NCBI RefSeq assembly: GCF_003253735.1
Contig: NZ_QKYW01000001.1
Span: forward strand, 186,001-250,000
Direction: 5' to 3'
DNA: 64,000 nt
Origin: Pseudomonas sp. URMO17WK12:I2
GTDB lineage: Bacteria; Pseudomonadota; Gammaproteobacteria; Pseudomonadales; Pseudomonadaceae
In this document: positions 1-8,828 of the stretch, one piece after another
How the letters are laid out: every line of letters begins with the position of its first letter
How positions within the stretch are numbered: position 1 is the first letter of the stretch
Position numbers and translations under genes: made by a program
Notes under the pieces: model-generated
What the model was told of the DNA's origin: nothing
Seen by the model: only the letters and a program-made list of their open reading frames with translations
The model's database searches: none

Positions 1-1645
1 CACCAATGCGCACGCTGTCGTCACTGAAACGGCGGCTCTCGCCCATGGTCGCCACTGCATCACGGGCGCCGGCCTGCAGTTGCTCGATCATCTGCTGGAT
101 TTCCTGGGCCGAGCTCTGGGTACGCTGAGCCAGGTTGCGCACCTCGTCAGCCACCACGGCGAACCCGCGCCCCGCCTCGCCGGCACGCGCGGCCTCGATG
201 GCGGCGTTGAGCGCCAGCAGGTTGGTCTGCTCGGAAATGCCCTTGATGACGTCGAGGATCTGGCCGATGTCGTTGCTCTTCTCGCTGAGCAGCTCGATAT
301 GGTTGCCCGAGGCCTGGATCTTGTCCGACAGGTCGCCCATCGAGCCCAGGGTGCGCTCGACCATGCCCTGGCCTTCCTCGGCATCACGGCGGGCCTCGCT
401 GGCCTGCACCGAGGCATCGGCGGCATTGCGGGCAATTTCCTGGGCCGCGGCGCCGAGTTCGTTGATCGCCGCGGCCACGCTGTCGGTGCGCGCAGCCTGC
501 TCGCTGGAGTTGCCCATGGAGGCATTGGAGGCCTGCACCACGGTGCTGACCCGGGCATGCACTTCGCGGGTGGTCGAGGCCACTTCGCGGATCGACTCGT
601 GGATACGCTCGACGAAGCGGTTGAAGGCCCCGGCCAGTTGGCCGAACTCGTCACCGGAATCGATCTTCAGACGCTGGGTCAGGTCGCCCTCGCCTTCGGC
701 GATGCCACTCATGGCATCGCTCATCACGTGCAGCGGGCGCAGCAGGATGCGGATCAGCGCGCCGAGCAGCAGCAGGATGGCGATCACCCCGATGACCGTG
801 GAGGTCAGCGCCGAGATACGGAATTCGCGCAGCGCCGCGAAGGCCTTGCTTTCGTCCACCGACAGGCCGACGTACCAACGCACCCCGGCCAGGCCCTGCA
901 CTGGCAGGAAGCTGACGATGCGCGCACTGCCATCGGCCGCGGCGACGTTTTGCAGCCCCGCCTCAAGGCGCGGCGCGCCACCCGGGAACAGGTCGCCGAG
1001 CTTCTTCAGCACCAGGCTCTTGTCCGGGTGCACGAATACCGTGCCCTTGTCGTCGACCAGAAACGCGTAACCCATGCCGCCGAGGTCGAAGGAGTTGAGG
1101 ATGTCGTCGATGGTCTGCAGCTTGAGATCACCTCCCACCACGCCCTGCAGGGTGCCGCCGACACTGACCGGCCGGGTGATGGTGATCAGCAGGCCATCGC
1201 GCGGGTCGGCCGCCAGGTAAGGTTCGGTCAGGCCTGGGCCGCTGGCGCCAGCGGCGCTCTTGTACCAGGGGCGCTGGCGCGGATCGTAGCCGGCCGGCAG
1301 CTCGCTGGGTGGGAACTGGGTGTAGGTGCCGTCGTTCTGCCCGTAGTAGGCATACAGGAAGGCGGACGCCACGCTGCGGTGCTGCAGGTTTCTGGCCAAT
1401 GGCGCCGGCGAGCTATCGTCCTGCACCGACTCGGCCAGGTTATCCAGCAGCTGCATGCGCCCGGAGAGCCAGTGCTGGATGTTGCCGGTCGAGACCTGAC
1501 CGACATCGTGGAGGTAGTTGGCCAGGTTGTCGCGAATCGCCGTGCGCTGCAGATAATCGTTGTACAGCGCAAAGGATGCGAAGGCCGCAATGACCACCAG
1601 GGAAGCAGCCAGCATGATCTTGTGGCTGAACTTGAGGGTGCGCAT
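1..1645 (-). CDS. Methyl-accepting chemotaxis protein, PctA-like, C-terminus cut by window edge
   Basis: This is a transmembrane chemoreceptor that would signal through CheW/CheA to the flagellar motor. About 548 residues are present, and roughly the last 80 of a ~630-residue receptor lie outside the window. Order: TM1 (about residues 9-28), a periplasmic dCache_1 domain (about 35-270), TM2, HAMP, then the signalling domain with the conserved hairpin [20 protein letters not shown]. The dCache domain carries Y120, R125, W127, Y128 and D173. These match the amino-acid-binding motif known from PctA-type receptors (Y, R, W, Y, D), so an L-amino-acid ligand is likely. The start is the ATG at 1645, preceded by a GAGAG-type ribosome site and followed by [14 protein letters not shown], as in the Pct family. 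It is divergent from dapC. The ligand is inferred, not shown. Confidence 0.93.
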   Translation of the reverse strand, partial: MRTLKFSHKIMLAASLVVIAAFASFALYNDYLQRTAIRDNLANYLHDVGQVSTGNIQHWLSGRMQLLDNLAESVQDDSSPAPLARNLQHRSVASAFLYAYYGQNDGTYTQFPPSELPAGYDPRQRPWYKSAAGASGPGLTEPYLAADPRDGLLITITRPVSVGGTLQGVVGGDLKLQTIDDILNSFDLGGMGYAFLVDDKGTVFVHPDKSLVLKKLGDLFPGGAPRLEAGLQNVAAADGSARIVSFLPVQGLAGVRWYVGLSVDESKAFAALREFRISALTSTVIGVIAILLLLGALIRILLRPLHVMSDAMSGIAEGEGDLTQRLKIDSGDEFGQLAGAFNRFVERIHESIREVASTTREVHARVSTVVQASNASMGNSSEQAARTDSVAAAINELGAAAQEIARNAADASVQASEARRDAEEGQGMVERTLGSMGDLSDKIQASGNHIELLSEKSNDIGQILDVIKGISEQTNLLALNAAIEAARAGEAGRGFAVVADEVRNLAQRTQSSAQEIQQMIEQLQAGARDAVATMGESRRFSDDSVRIG

Positions 1646-1956
1646 GAATGAGCTCTCGCTTGTAGGGATGCCGGGAGGAATTACCCTCAGGCTATCGACC
1701 CAAAGCGGTACGGCTTTAGCGTGGACTGGAAAAATCTGACCTGCTCGTCAGCCAGATAATGACGACAGAAAAATCACCGTCCCAGGGAGGACCACGCGCG
1801 TCTGCTCACCAGCATTTTCATCGGCACCCCACAGCCACGCTGCCGCGACGACCGCCGCGCAGCGCTGGTCGCGCCGATAAGCAATTTTCCTGAGGCCGCT
1901 CACGTGCTAGTGTCGCCAGCTTTGTCGCCGCCTTACAAAGGACCCGTCGGATCATC
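1646..1956. other. Divergent intergenic region between the chemoreceptor and dapC
   Basis: About 311 bases separate the two divergent genes and should hold both promoters. I see no convincing sigma-70 pair, operator or small gene. A GGA about nine bases before the dapC ATG is the likely ribosome-binding element. Confidence 0.5.
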
Positions 1957-3153
1957 ATGAACCACGCCCTCGCCCAGCTGCAGCCTTACCCCTTCGAGAA
2001 ACTGCGCGCCCTGCTCGCCGGCGTATCTCCCGCCGCGGATCGCTCGCCCATCGCCCTGTCCATCGGCGAACCCAAGCACCGCTCGCCGGCGTTCGTCGCC
2101 AAGGCCCTGACCGACAACCTCGACCAGATGGCCGTCTACCCGACCACCCTGGGAATTGCGGCGCTACGCGAAGCCATCGCGGCCTGGTGCGCGCGACGCT
2201 TCAAGGTGCCGGCTGGCTGGCTCGACCCTGCCCGCCATGTGCTGCCGGTCAACGGTACTCGCGAGGCGCTGTTCGCCTTTACCCAGACCGTGGCGCAACG
2301 CGACGTCGACGGTCTGGTGGTCAGCCCCAACCCGTTCTACCAGATCTACGAAGGCGCAGCCCTCTTGGCCGGCACCCAGCCTCATTATCTGCCGTGCCTG
2401 GAAGAACATGGCTTCAACCCGGACTTCGACACCGTGGCGCCGGAGATCTGGCAGCGCTGCCAGATCCTCTTCCTGTGCTCGCCGGGCAACCCCACCGGCG
2501 CGCTGATTCCGCTGGACACCCTGAAGAAGCTGATTGCCCTGGCCGACCAGTACGACTTCGTGATTGCCGCCGACGAATGCTACAGCGAGCTGTACTTCGA
2601 CGAGGCAAACCCACCGGCCGGCCTACTGACCGCCTGCGCCGAACTGGGCCGTAGCGACTTCAAGCGCTGCGTGGTGTTCCACAGCCTGTCCAAGCGCTCC
2701 AATCTGCCGGGTCTGCGCTCGGGGTTCGTGGCCGGCGACGCGGAGATTCTCAAGGCCTTCCTGCTGTACCGCACCTACCATGGCTGCGCCATGCCGGTGC
2801 AGACCCAACTGGCCAGCATCGCCGCCTGGCAGGACGAAGACCATGTGCGCGACAACCGCGACCTGTACCGCGAGAAGTTCGACGCCGTGCTGGCAATTCT
2901 GCAAGGCGTGATGGATGTGCAACGCCCGGACGGCGGCTTCTACCTGTGGGCCAAGACGCCGGGCGATGACGCCGAGTTCACCCGCGCGCTGTTCGCCAAA
3001 GAGCACGTCACCGTGGTGCCAGGCTCGTACCTGTCCCGCGAGGTGGCGGGCTTCAACCCGGGGGCTGGGCGGGTACGCATGGCACTGGTTGCGCCACTGG
3101 CAGAATGCGTGGAAGCAGCGCAGCGCATTCGGCGCTTCCTCGAAAGCGCCTGA
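1957..3153 (+). CDS. dapC: Succinyldiaminopimelate transaminase DapC
   Basis: A cytosolic fold-type I PLP aminotransferase that makes N-succinyl-L,L-diaminopimelate from the 6-oxo precursor, using glutamate, in lysine and peptidoglycan precursor synthesis. It has 398 residues, the normal length. The N-terminus (NHALAQLQPYPFEKLRALL) is the usual DapC start. The substrate loop SPGNPTGALIPL and the PLP lysine in SLSKRSNLPGLRSGF are present. The downstream substrates are handled by DapD and DapE, which also lie in this window at 34.5 and 41.2 kb but in separate transcription units. A hairpin at 3164-3188 separates it from the convergent methyltransferase. ArgD can overlap in function, but the sequence type is DapC. 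Confidence 0.93.
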   Translation: MNHALAQLQPYPFEKLRALLAGVSPAADRSPIALSIGEPKHRSPAFVAKALTDNLDQMAVYPTTLGIAALREAIAAWCARRFKVPAGWLDPARHVLPVNGTREALFAFTQTVAQRDVDGLVVSPNPFYQIYEGAALLAGTQPHYLPCLEEHGFNPDFDTVAPEIWQRCQILFLCSPGNPTGALIPLDTLKKLIALADQYDFVIAADECYSELYFDEANPPAGLLTACAELGRSDFKRCVVFHSLSKRSNLPGLRSGFVAGDAEILKAFLLYRTYHGCAMPVQTQLASIAAWQDEDHVRDNRDLYREKFDAVLAILQGVMDVQRPDGGFYLWAKTPGDDAEFTRALFAKEHVTVVPGSYLSREVAGFNPGAGRVRMALVAPLAECVEAAQRIRRFLESA

Positions 3154-3163
3154 AGACCGAGCA

Positions 3164-3188
3164 CTGAGGGCGCAACCACCGCCCTCAG
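3164..3188. terminator. Hairpin between convergent dapC and methyltransferase
   Basis: A perfect 9-bp inverted repeat (CTGAGGGCG and CGCCCTCAG) with a 7-base loop lies between two convergent genes. There is no clear T-tract, so termination on either strand is only plausible. Confidence 0.45.
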
Positions 3189-3190
3189 CC

Positions 3191-4162
3191 TCATGCTGCC
3201 GTTCGGGTAACGGTCAGCACCACCGCAGCGATGCGTTCGACCTGCTCATAGCCAGGCTTGAGCAATTCCTCGCCGAACACGTCCGGATCCATTTCCTCGT
3301 AGCGCCAGGCCAATGATGGATCGCCCAAGGTGCGTTTGACGTAGGCCAGAAACGGATCCCCGGCTGCGGTCATTGCCACGCCGGTATACAGCAGCAGGCT
3401 GCCACCGGGCGCCAGGCGGCCAATCGATGCCTCGACGATCGCTTCGGAGAGGCCGGCGCCCAGCTCGCCGCCACCGTCGCGATAGGCACGGCTTTCGGTG
3501 TCGAGCATATAGGGCGGGTTGGCGACGATCAGGTCAAATTCGCCGTCGACGTTTTTCAGCAGATCACTGTAGTGCGCCTCGACATTGTCGAGCCCGGCCA
3601 GCGCCGCGTTGATGCGCGTGAATTGTAGCGCTCGCGGGTTGATGTCCACCGCCAGCACCTGGGCGGCGGGCCTTGCCTGAGCGATGCACAGGGCACCCGG
3701 CCCGGCGCCGCAGCAGATATCGACCGCCCGCGATACCGTGGAGGTCGCGGGTGTGCCGAGAAACGCGTCGATGGCACGCACGAAGCGATAGGTATCGGGG
3801 CCGAAGAACACGGCGTCGGTCTGCACGGTCGGGTAGCGGGAATGCACGAACAGCTTGTCACCCAGGCTGGACCAGCGCACCGCGCTGGACAGCTGCGGGC
3901 CCTGCTGCATCAGCACGCCGCCTGCGCGCATCAATTCGACCAGCTCGTCGCCTACCACCTGCGCCGTGAACGGCCGGCTCCAGCCAAATACGCCGGCCAG
4001 GTCTCGCGCCTGCTGGTTTTCGGCCCGTGCGTTGACCCGCTCATGGGTCAAGGGCGTACCGGTGACAAATCGATAACCTTGCCGCTCGAGCGCCTGGCCA
4101 AGGCCCAGTAGCGCCTGTTGTTGCGCAGTGTTTTGCTCGCTATGCATCGGTGCCCCGCACAT
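3191..4162 (-). CDS. Class I SAM-dependent methyltransferase (NPPY type)
   Basis: A Rossmann-fold methyltransferase of the small-domain group. The SAM motif I is VDICCGAGPGALCIAQ, followed by the acidic strand VLAVDINPRAL and the catalytic-type motif IVANPPYML. NPPY marks N-methylation of glutamine or of a base in RNA, so relatives include the RlmG/RsmC and PrmC groups. A 100-plus residue N-terminal region has no motif I recognise. It lies directly downstream of the diiron gene with only a 2-base gap, so the two are very likely cotranscribed and perhaps translationally coupled. The given start (4162) keeps the gap at two bases. An in-frame ATG at 4147 (MHSEQN), preceded by GGGG, is an equally good alternative. 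The substrate is unknown. Confidence 0.85.
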   Translation of the reverse strand: MCGAPMHSEQNTAQQQALLGLGQALERQGYRFVTGTPLTHERVNARAENQQARDLAGVFGWSRPFTAQVVGDELVELMRAGGVLMQQGPQLSSAVRWSSLGDKLFVHSRYPTVQTDAVFFGPDTYRFVRAIDAFLGTPATSTVSRAVDICCGAGPGALCIAQARPAAQVLAVDINPRALQFTRINAALAGLDNVEAHYSDLLKNVDGEFDLIVANPPYMLDTESRAYRDGGGELGAGLSEAIVEASIGRLAPGGSLLLYTGVAMTAAGDPFLAYVKRTLGDPSLAWRYEEMDPDVFGEELLKPGYEQVERIAAVVLTVTRTAA

Positions 4163-4164
4163 GG

Positions 4165-5541
4165 TTACTGGAGATAGGCATTGAACAGACGCGTGGCCAG
4201 CAGCCCCGCCGGCGTGAAGTGGCTGGCGGGCGACATCAGCTCGATCAGCTTGCCGGCCTGCTGCTGGGCCGGCATGGCGCGAAGCGCCGCATGCAGCGCC
4301 TGGGCTTCGTCGTCGAGGCCCATGGCCTGTTCGCTGCTCGCCGCAGCAGGGCGACGACGTGGGCGGCCACGGCTACGCGCTGGTGCCCAGCTCCCGGCAA
4401 TCCAGTCATGCAGCAGCTGCAGCTCATAGCTGCTGAAGACCCCGAACATGGCCGCTCGATCGCCTTGCACCAGCTGCCAGAAGCGACTGTTCTGCGGGTC
4501 TTCGTCGCGACGGATCCAGCCACGCTTCTGCAAGGCCTCGAGAAAGGCGCGCACCTGCCCTGGCTCGCTGAGCCATTCATTGACGGTGCGCCCTTCGATC
4601 CGGCAGTAATCGGAGTGCACCTGGGTGGCCACCTCGCGCTTGCGCTCGAGCATCGCGCAAAGCTCATCATCGAGGTCGAAGGCAGCAATCACTGCGGTCG
4701 AGCCGATACCCAGGTCGTTGAGCTGGTAGCCAACCATCACGCGGCGGTAGAACTCGTCTCGGTCGCCCACCACCGGCAGGTTTTCCAGCACCGCCTGCAC
4801 GGCTTTCTGGGCGTGGCCGGTGCTGGCGTTGTCGATGGTCACGTGCAACTGGAAATAGTAGGGATCGACATCCAGTTCGGTGAGCTCGTAGCTGGTGATC
4901 AGCAGGTGCAGCGGCAGCTGCTCGTAGCCCAGGTTGTAGCCGATCACTTCGGGCAGATAATCGTCGGCCAAATGACCCAGCGCCAATTGCTGGGCACCCT
5001 GCAGGAAGTGCTCGTCTTCCAGCTCGGCCAGTTCGTCACAGCCATGCTGGGCAAGCAACTGCTTGTAGAGCAGCACATGGTTCATGGCCGGCACGCCATC
5101 GCCCAGTTCCTCGAGATAGGTGCGCAGCAGGGGACGCAGGCGCAGCTCCTGCCAGTGCCTGAGCAGCCCGTACAGCCAGGCGCCGTCGACCAGTTTGGTG
5201 GGAGCTACATGGCGCAGGAAATACAGCGCATGGGCGCGGTTCTGGAAATAGCGTCGTGGCGCGCCCTGGCGCCGCTCCTGCAGATACTGCCCATAGGCCT
5301 CGGTAGTACGCAGCGCGGCGCCGCGCATCCAGTCCAGTAGCGCTTCGGGTTGCGCCGGTATGTCGCAGGGCAGTGCCTGGGCCTTGGCCAGCTGGCCGTC
5401 TAGGAAGCTGCGTGCCTGGTTCAGCGCGCCGTCGTCCAGCTCGGCTTGCAACAGCCGCTCGTAAAGCGTGCGGGCGGGGCCAGCCTGGAGAAAATTGCAG
5501 CTTTGGCTGGACGTGGTGAAGATCGGCATCAAAGTGGTCAT
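4165..5541 (-). CDS. Iron-containing redox enzyme family protein (haem-oxygenase-like diiron fold)
   Basis: A protein of about 458 residues whose central part (about 150-330) resembles the Haem_oxygenas_2 or HDO family. These proteins use a non-haem diiron centre bound by Glu, His and Asp residues. The helix with YELTELDVDPYYFQLHVTIDN and the following AQKAV segment carry the likely metal-binding acids and histidine. The C-terminal ~100 residues include a basic stretch (ARSRGRPRRRP) and look variable. I chose the start at 5541 (MTTLMPIF), with AAGG upstream. An upstream in-frame ATG at 5640 adds 33 residues that look non-coding. Known family members oxidise or cleave small substrates, often with a partner enzyme, and here the partner would be the adjacent methyltransferase. 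The substrate is unknown. Confidence 0.8.
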   Translation of the reverse strand: MTTLMPIFTTSSQSCNFLQAGPARTLYERLLQAELDDGALNQARSFLDGQLAKAQALPCDIPAQPEALLDWMRGAALRTTEAYGQYLQERRQGAPRRYFQNRAHALYFLRHVAPTKLVDGAWLYGLLRHWQELRLRPLLRTYLEELGDGVPAMNHVLLYKQLLAQHGCDELAELEDEHFLQGAQQLALGHLADDYLPEVIGYNLGYEQLPLHLLITSYELTELDVDPYYFQLHVTIDNASTGHAQKAVQAVLENLPVVGDRDEFYRRVMVGYQLNDLGIGSTAVIAAFDLDDELCAMLERKREVATQVHSDYCRIEGRTVNEWLSEPGQVRAFLEALQKRGWIRRDEDPQNSRFWQLVQGDRAAMFGVFSSYELQLLHDWIAGSWAPARSRGRPRRRPAAASSEQAMGLDDEAQALHAALRAMPAQQQAGKLIELMSPASHFTPAGLLATRLFNAYLQ

Positions 5542-5742
5542 GGTCGGAGCCTTGCGTGGGCAGTTCAGGAGCACCCGCCAAGCGATACGGCGCTCATTGA
5601 TTCTTGGATTGGCCGTAGCGGGTGATAGCTGCGCGCCCACATGGCCTTATGCAATTGGGAGAACTGCACGCCAGAAAAGATTCAACCCGAAAGATCAGCG
5701 GTAACCGGCACCCATGGACCAGAGCCTTGAGAGGCTCAGGCA

Positions 5743-5776
5743 CAAAAAAGCCAGGTCGAGCATCGCTCGCCTGGCT
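5743..5776 (-). terminator. Intrinsic terminator after the manganese catalase (minus strand)
   Basis: Read on the minus strand, AGCCAGG pairs with CCTGGCT, and an inner CGAGC/GCTCG stem extends the hairpin. Six T residues follow immediately. It sits about 40 bases downstream of the catalase stop. Confidence 0.8.
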
Positions 5777-5813
5777 GATCGGTTGCCCTGCGCTACCGCA
5801 GCGGGGCAACCCC

Positions 5814-6695
5814 CTACTCGGGCTTACGCGCTGCGCCCGAGCCGAGGTCGGCACCGGTGATTGAATCCAGGGTCGGATCCGAAGCGGTGCGCTTGGCCAT
5901 CTGCAGCAAGGTTTTCGCCTGTTTGGCCGGCAACATCACCTGCGCAGTACCGTCGCCGCCGTCGACTGCAGGTTGCGGACTGGCGACGAACTCCCACTGG
6001 TCGCCCTCGTTCCAGGGGCCACGGCGATCCTCTTCGCCCTGGGACATGTTGAAATAAACGCTGGTGAACTCCGGCACGCCAGGCAGCTTGCCCTGCGGGA
6101 AGTTCGGCTGGATGGCATGCAGCGCCTTCTCGAAGGACTTCTGGTGGGCCAGTTCGCGAGTCATCAGAAAGCCCAGCGCGTCCTTGATGCCCGGATCATC
6201 AGTGACGTTTATCAATCGCTCATAGATGATCTTGGCGCGGGCTTCGGCGGCGATGTTGGAACGGAAATCCGCCGTCGGCTCGCCGATGGTGTCGATGTAG
6301 GCCGCCGTCCAGGGCACTCCGGCCGAGTTGGTCAGGGCCGGGCCGCCGCCGTACAGCAGGGAGGTGATGTGCGAATCGTTACCGCCTTCGGTCAGTGACC
6401 GGTACAGCTCGGCCTCCTCTTCCACCGCCTCGGCCAGATCACCTTTGGCGCCCTTGTTGAGCATGCCGACGATGGAGCCGATGATCTCCAGGTGGCTAAG
6501 TTCTTCGGTGGCGATATCCAGCAGCAAATCCTTGCGGCCTGCATCGTCTTCGGCCAAGCCCTGAGTGAAGTAACGCATGGCCGCCGCCAGCTCGCCTTGC
6601 GGGCCGCCGAATTGCTCCAGCAGCAGATTTGCCAAACCCGGATTGGGCCCGGCAACGCGTACCGTGTACTGCAATCGCTTGTTATGTACGAACAT
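5814..6695 (-). CDS. Manganese (non-haem) catalase
   Basis: A ferritin-like four-helix protein that dismutates hydrogen peroxide at a dinuclear manganese site in the cytosol. It has 293 residues, normal for the family. The five expected ligands are visible: E35, the pair E65 and H68 in ATEELSHLEI, E151 in AAEARAKIIYERL, and H184 in ELAHQKSF. The C-terminal region contains the usual substrate-channel part (FNMSQGEE, GPWNEGDQW). It is divergent from the DUF892 ferritin-like gene across a 264-base AT-rich region and ends in a strong terminator. The grouping with DUF892, DUF4142 and OBAP genes suggests general stress control. KatN-type naming would fit. Confidence 0.93.
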   Translation of the reverse strand: MFVHNKRLQYTVRVAGPNPGLANLLLEQFGGPQGELAAAMRYFTQGLAEDDAGRKDLLLDIATEELSHLEIIGSIVGMLNKGAKGDLAEAVEEEAELYRSLTEGGNDSHITSLLYGGGPALTNSAGVPWTAAYIDTIGEPTADFRSNIAAEARAKIIYERLINVTDDPGIKDALGFLMTRELAHQKSFEKALHAIQPNFPQGKLPGVPEFTSVYFNMSQGEEDRRGPWNEGDQWEFVASPQPAVDGGDGTAQVMLPAKQAKTLLQMAKRTASDPTLDSITGADLGSGAARKPE

Positions 6696-6815
6696 GAACT
6701 GTTCTCCTCACCAGTAATAATTCCCTGCTTGGTTTTGCTCCTTGCCCTGTTCGGGCTTGTAATAACCGAATACCAAAGTGCGCGCCGAGTTCAAGGAAAA
6801 GCAATCTTTACAATT

Positions 6816-6863
6816 AAGCGAAACGGTAATTACCAGGCATTCCAGTAAACAGCCGTTTCGCTT
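6816..6863. promoter_or_regulatory. Long inverted repeat in the divergent catalase/DUF892 promoter region
   Basis: Two perfect 11-base arms, AAGCGAAACGG (6816-6826) and CCGTTTCGCTT (6853-6863), flank a 26-base centre in the AT-rich region between two divergent stress-type genes. A dimeric regulator site spanning about four helical turns, or a hairpin, is possible. Neither is shown. Confidence 0.4.
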
Positions 6864-6959
6864 ATCAGCGCTTCGTTTAATACCGTTGGCGAAAAGCAAT
6901 GAACCTTGGCATTCACCACTGCCTCGGAACACTACTTGTTCATAATTGCGGAGTCGATC

Positions 6960-7469
6960 ATGGCCACGAAACATGAAAACCTGGTGAGCTGGCTGCGCGA
7001 TGCGCATGCCATGGAACAACAAGCGGAGCGGATGCTGACGGCGCAAAAAGAGCGACTGCACAATTATCCGAAGTTGCGCACACGCATTGAAAAACATATC
7101 GAAGAGACTCTGGGCCAACGCGAGACTCTGGAACGGGCATTGACTCGCCTGGGCAGCGAGCCCTCCACCTTGAAGGACATGAGCGGCAAGCTGATGGCGT
7201 TCGGTCAGGCCATGGGCGGCATGGTCATGAGCGACGAAGTGGTCAAAGGTGCCATGTCGGGTTATGTATTCGAGACCCTGGAAATCGCCTCCTACACGGT
7301 ACTGATTGCCGCCGCCAAAGCCGTGGGGGACACACAGACCCAGCAGGACTGCGAAGCCATTCTGCAACAGGAAATCGCCATGGCCGATTGGTTGCGCGAG
7401 CACCTGCCGGAATTGAGCCAGGCCTTCCTGGATCGCTCCGACACACCTGGGCTGGAAGCCAAGCGCTAA
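6960..7469 (+). CDS. DUF892 (YciE/YciF-type) ferritin-like protein
   Basis: A small helical protein of 169 residues belonging to the DUF892 ferritin-like family found in enterobacterial YciE/YciF and in many Pseudomonas stress clusters. The N-terminal signature LVSWLRDAHAMEQQAERML and the central RIEKHIEETLGQ helix are typical. Conserved Glu and His residues (E16, H46, E50, E108, E140 region) could bind a diiron site, but activity is not established for the family. The start at 6960 has GGAG about ten bases upstream. An in-frame ATG at 6906 would add 18 poorly coding residues. It is divergent from manganese catalase and closes with a strong bidirectional terminator. A role in stress protection is inferred from context. 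Confidence 0.88.
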   Translation: MATKHENLVSWLRDAHAMEQQAERMLTAQKERLHNYPKLRTRIEKHIEETLGQRETLERALTRLGSEPSTLKDMSGKLMAFGQAMGGMVMSDEVVKGAMSGYVFETLEIASYTVLIAAAKAVGDTQTQQDCEAILQQEIAMADWLREHLPELSQAFLDRSDTPGLEAKR

Positions 7470-7497
7470 GCGTTTCGGATTGCCTGCCACCGCTATC

Positions 7498-7523
7498 AAA
7501 AGCCGGCGCATGCGCCGGCTTTT
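7498..7523. terminator. Bidirectional intrinsic terminator
   Basis: A perfectly palindromic A4GCCGGCGCATGCGCCGGCT4 hairpin with A and T tracts on the two sides. It lies between the DUF892 gene (plus) and the small convergent gene (minus), so it can serve both. Confidence 0.9.
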
Positions 7524-7540
7524 CACGTCAGGGCTCAGGG

Positions 7541-7747
7541 CTACTGATGATGCCCCGGCGTGGTCCCCGGCTCATGGGTGCGGGTGATCTTGCTGACCTG
7601 CACATCGGTGATATGCCCTTTGGCGCCGCTTGCCTGTACGTGCTGCTGCGCCTGCTCGACCGTCATGGTGTCGGCGTCGGACGGCACCTCCAGGTGCATG
7701 GGCTGGTTGTCGCAGATGTAGTTGATCAGGAATATCTGGCCTTTCAT
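7541..7747 (-). CDS. Small hypothetical protein, 68 residues
   Basis: I do not recognise a named family. The protein is short and soluble, with no signal peptide or membrane segment. It has a hydrophobic beta-like start (GQIFLINYICDN), a helical middle (TVEQAQQHVQAS) and a His-rich tail ending HEPGTTPGHHQ. A good ribosome site (GAGGTGG) lies about eight bases before the ATG, and the gene converges on a strong terminator, so it is likely real. It lies inside the stress-gene cluster. The His-rich tail could bind metal, but that is a guess. Confidence 0.72.
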   Translation of the reverse strand: MKGQIFLINYICDNQPMHLEVPSDADTMTVEQAQQHVQASGAKGHITDVQVSKITRTHEPGTTPGHHQ

Positions 7748-8259
7748 GGCGCCACCTCGTTATTTAAAAGCCAGGACTTTCTGGCACAACGCTTATCGTC
7801 ACCAAGCCACGCGTAACATGACCGGCACAGGGCAATGACATCAAATTGAAAATCAATGTTCAGTAAACTCCCGTCCCTGCGAATTGCCAGGGCAGTGACA
7901 GCACGCTGGCATTAAGCTTTATTTACAGCTACAGCAACTTATACAGCCCTGTACAACTCACTATCACAACACCATCACTTTTACCGCTCATCGTTGACTG
8001 CAGGTTTTAATTCGAACATTCCGCCAAGCCACTGCCTCGAACTTTCACCTGCCACAGCAGGCTGGTAAACCGAGAAAACAGAGAAATGGCTACTGCCGAA
8101 TTAACAATTCGGCAGCCTGCCAATGATCGTTAACAAGCAGCACGATCACTGTCTCATTAACTGTTTGATTTATCCCTTACCCACTGGCAGCCGACTCGGC
8201 CACCCACACTTACCGCCAAGGCCCGGGGTGCGCCGCAAACGCTCAAGCAAGGAGTCATC
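7748..8259. other. 512-base AT-rich intergenic region upstream of the DUF4142 gene
   Basis: This stretch is markedly more AT-rich than the flanking genes and carries no open frame I would call. It should contain the promoters of the small minus-strand gene and of the DUF4142 gene. A 10-bp perfect inverted repeat is present at 8093-8115 (listed separately). I see no clear consensus sigma-70 promoter. An alternative sigma factor is possible. Confidence 0.5.
8093..8115. promoter_or_regulatory. Perfect 10-bp inverted repeat upstream of the DUF4142 gene
   Basis: CTGCCGAATT (8093-8102) and AATTCGGCAG (8106-8115) are separated by AAC. There is no T-tract, so an operator or a 5' leader hairpin is likelier than a terminator. 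It lies about 145 bases before the DUF4142 start. Confidence 0.4.
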
Positions 8260-8769
8260 ATGAAACGCACAGGTGTATTGATCAGCGCAACCGCCGCCCT
8301 GCTCTTCGGCTTTGCCGGCCTCGCCCAGGCAGCCGACAAGGTCAGCGCCAATGACTTTGCCGAGGAAGCCTCGGCCAAGGGCATCGCCGAGATCGAGACC
8401 AGCAAGCTGGCGCTCGAGAAAGGCAGCCATGCCGAGGTCAAGAAATTCGCCCAGACGATGATCGACGACCATACCCGCGCCAACGATGAACTCAAGGCGC
8501 TCGCCAAGCAGAAAAACCTCGAGGTCTCCACTGACGCCGAGTTGATGAGCAAGGCCAAGGCCATGATCCTGCAGGTGCGTGACGGCGAGAACTTCGACAA
8601 GGCCTACGCCAACAACCAGGTCGTGGCCCATGAGCAGGCCATCGAGCTGTATCAGAAAGCCGCAGCCGCCGATGACACCGAGGTGAGTGCCTGGGCCAAG
8701 AAGACCCTGCCGAAGCTGGAGCATCATCTGCAAATGGCCAAAGAGCTGCAAAGCAAGACTCGCCAGTAA
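8260..8769 (+). CDS. DUF4142 periplasmic protein
   Basis: A 169-residue protein with a clear signal peptide (LISATAALLFGFAGLAQA, cleavage after about residue 24), so it is exported. The mature part is a ferritin-like helical DUF4142 domain. Recognisable segments are NDFAEEASAKGIAEIETSKLAL, VKKFAQTMIDDHTRAND and the C-terminal KTLPKLEHHLQMAKEL with two adjacent His. The start is supported by AAGGAG just upstream (in CAAGCAAGGAGTCATCATG). The OBAP lipoprotein follows in the same direction about 60 bases later and may be cotranscribed. The molecular function of the family is not known. Context with catalase and DUF892 points to oxidative or envelope stress. Confidence 0.88.
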   Translation: MKRTGVLISATAALLFGFAGLAQAADKVSANDFAEEASAKGIAEIETSKLALEKGSHAEVKKFAQTMIDDHTRANDELKALAKQKNLEVSTDAELMSKAKAMILQVRDGENFDKAYANNQVVAHEQAIELYQKAAAADDTEVSAWAKKTLPKLEHHLQMAKELQSKTRQ

Positions 8770-8828
8770 TTTCAACGCCGGGCTCGGCAGCTGTCGAGCC
8801 TGGCCATGAAGGAGGGAGGGCCACGATT

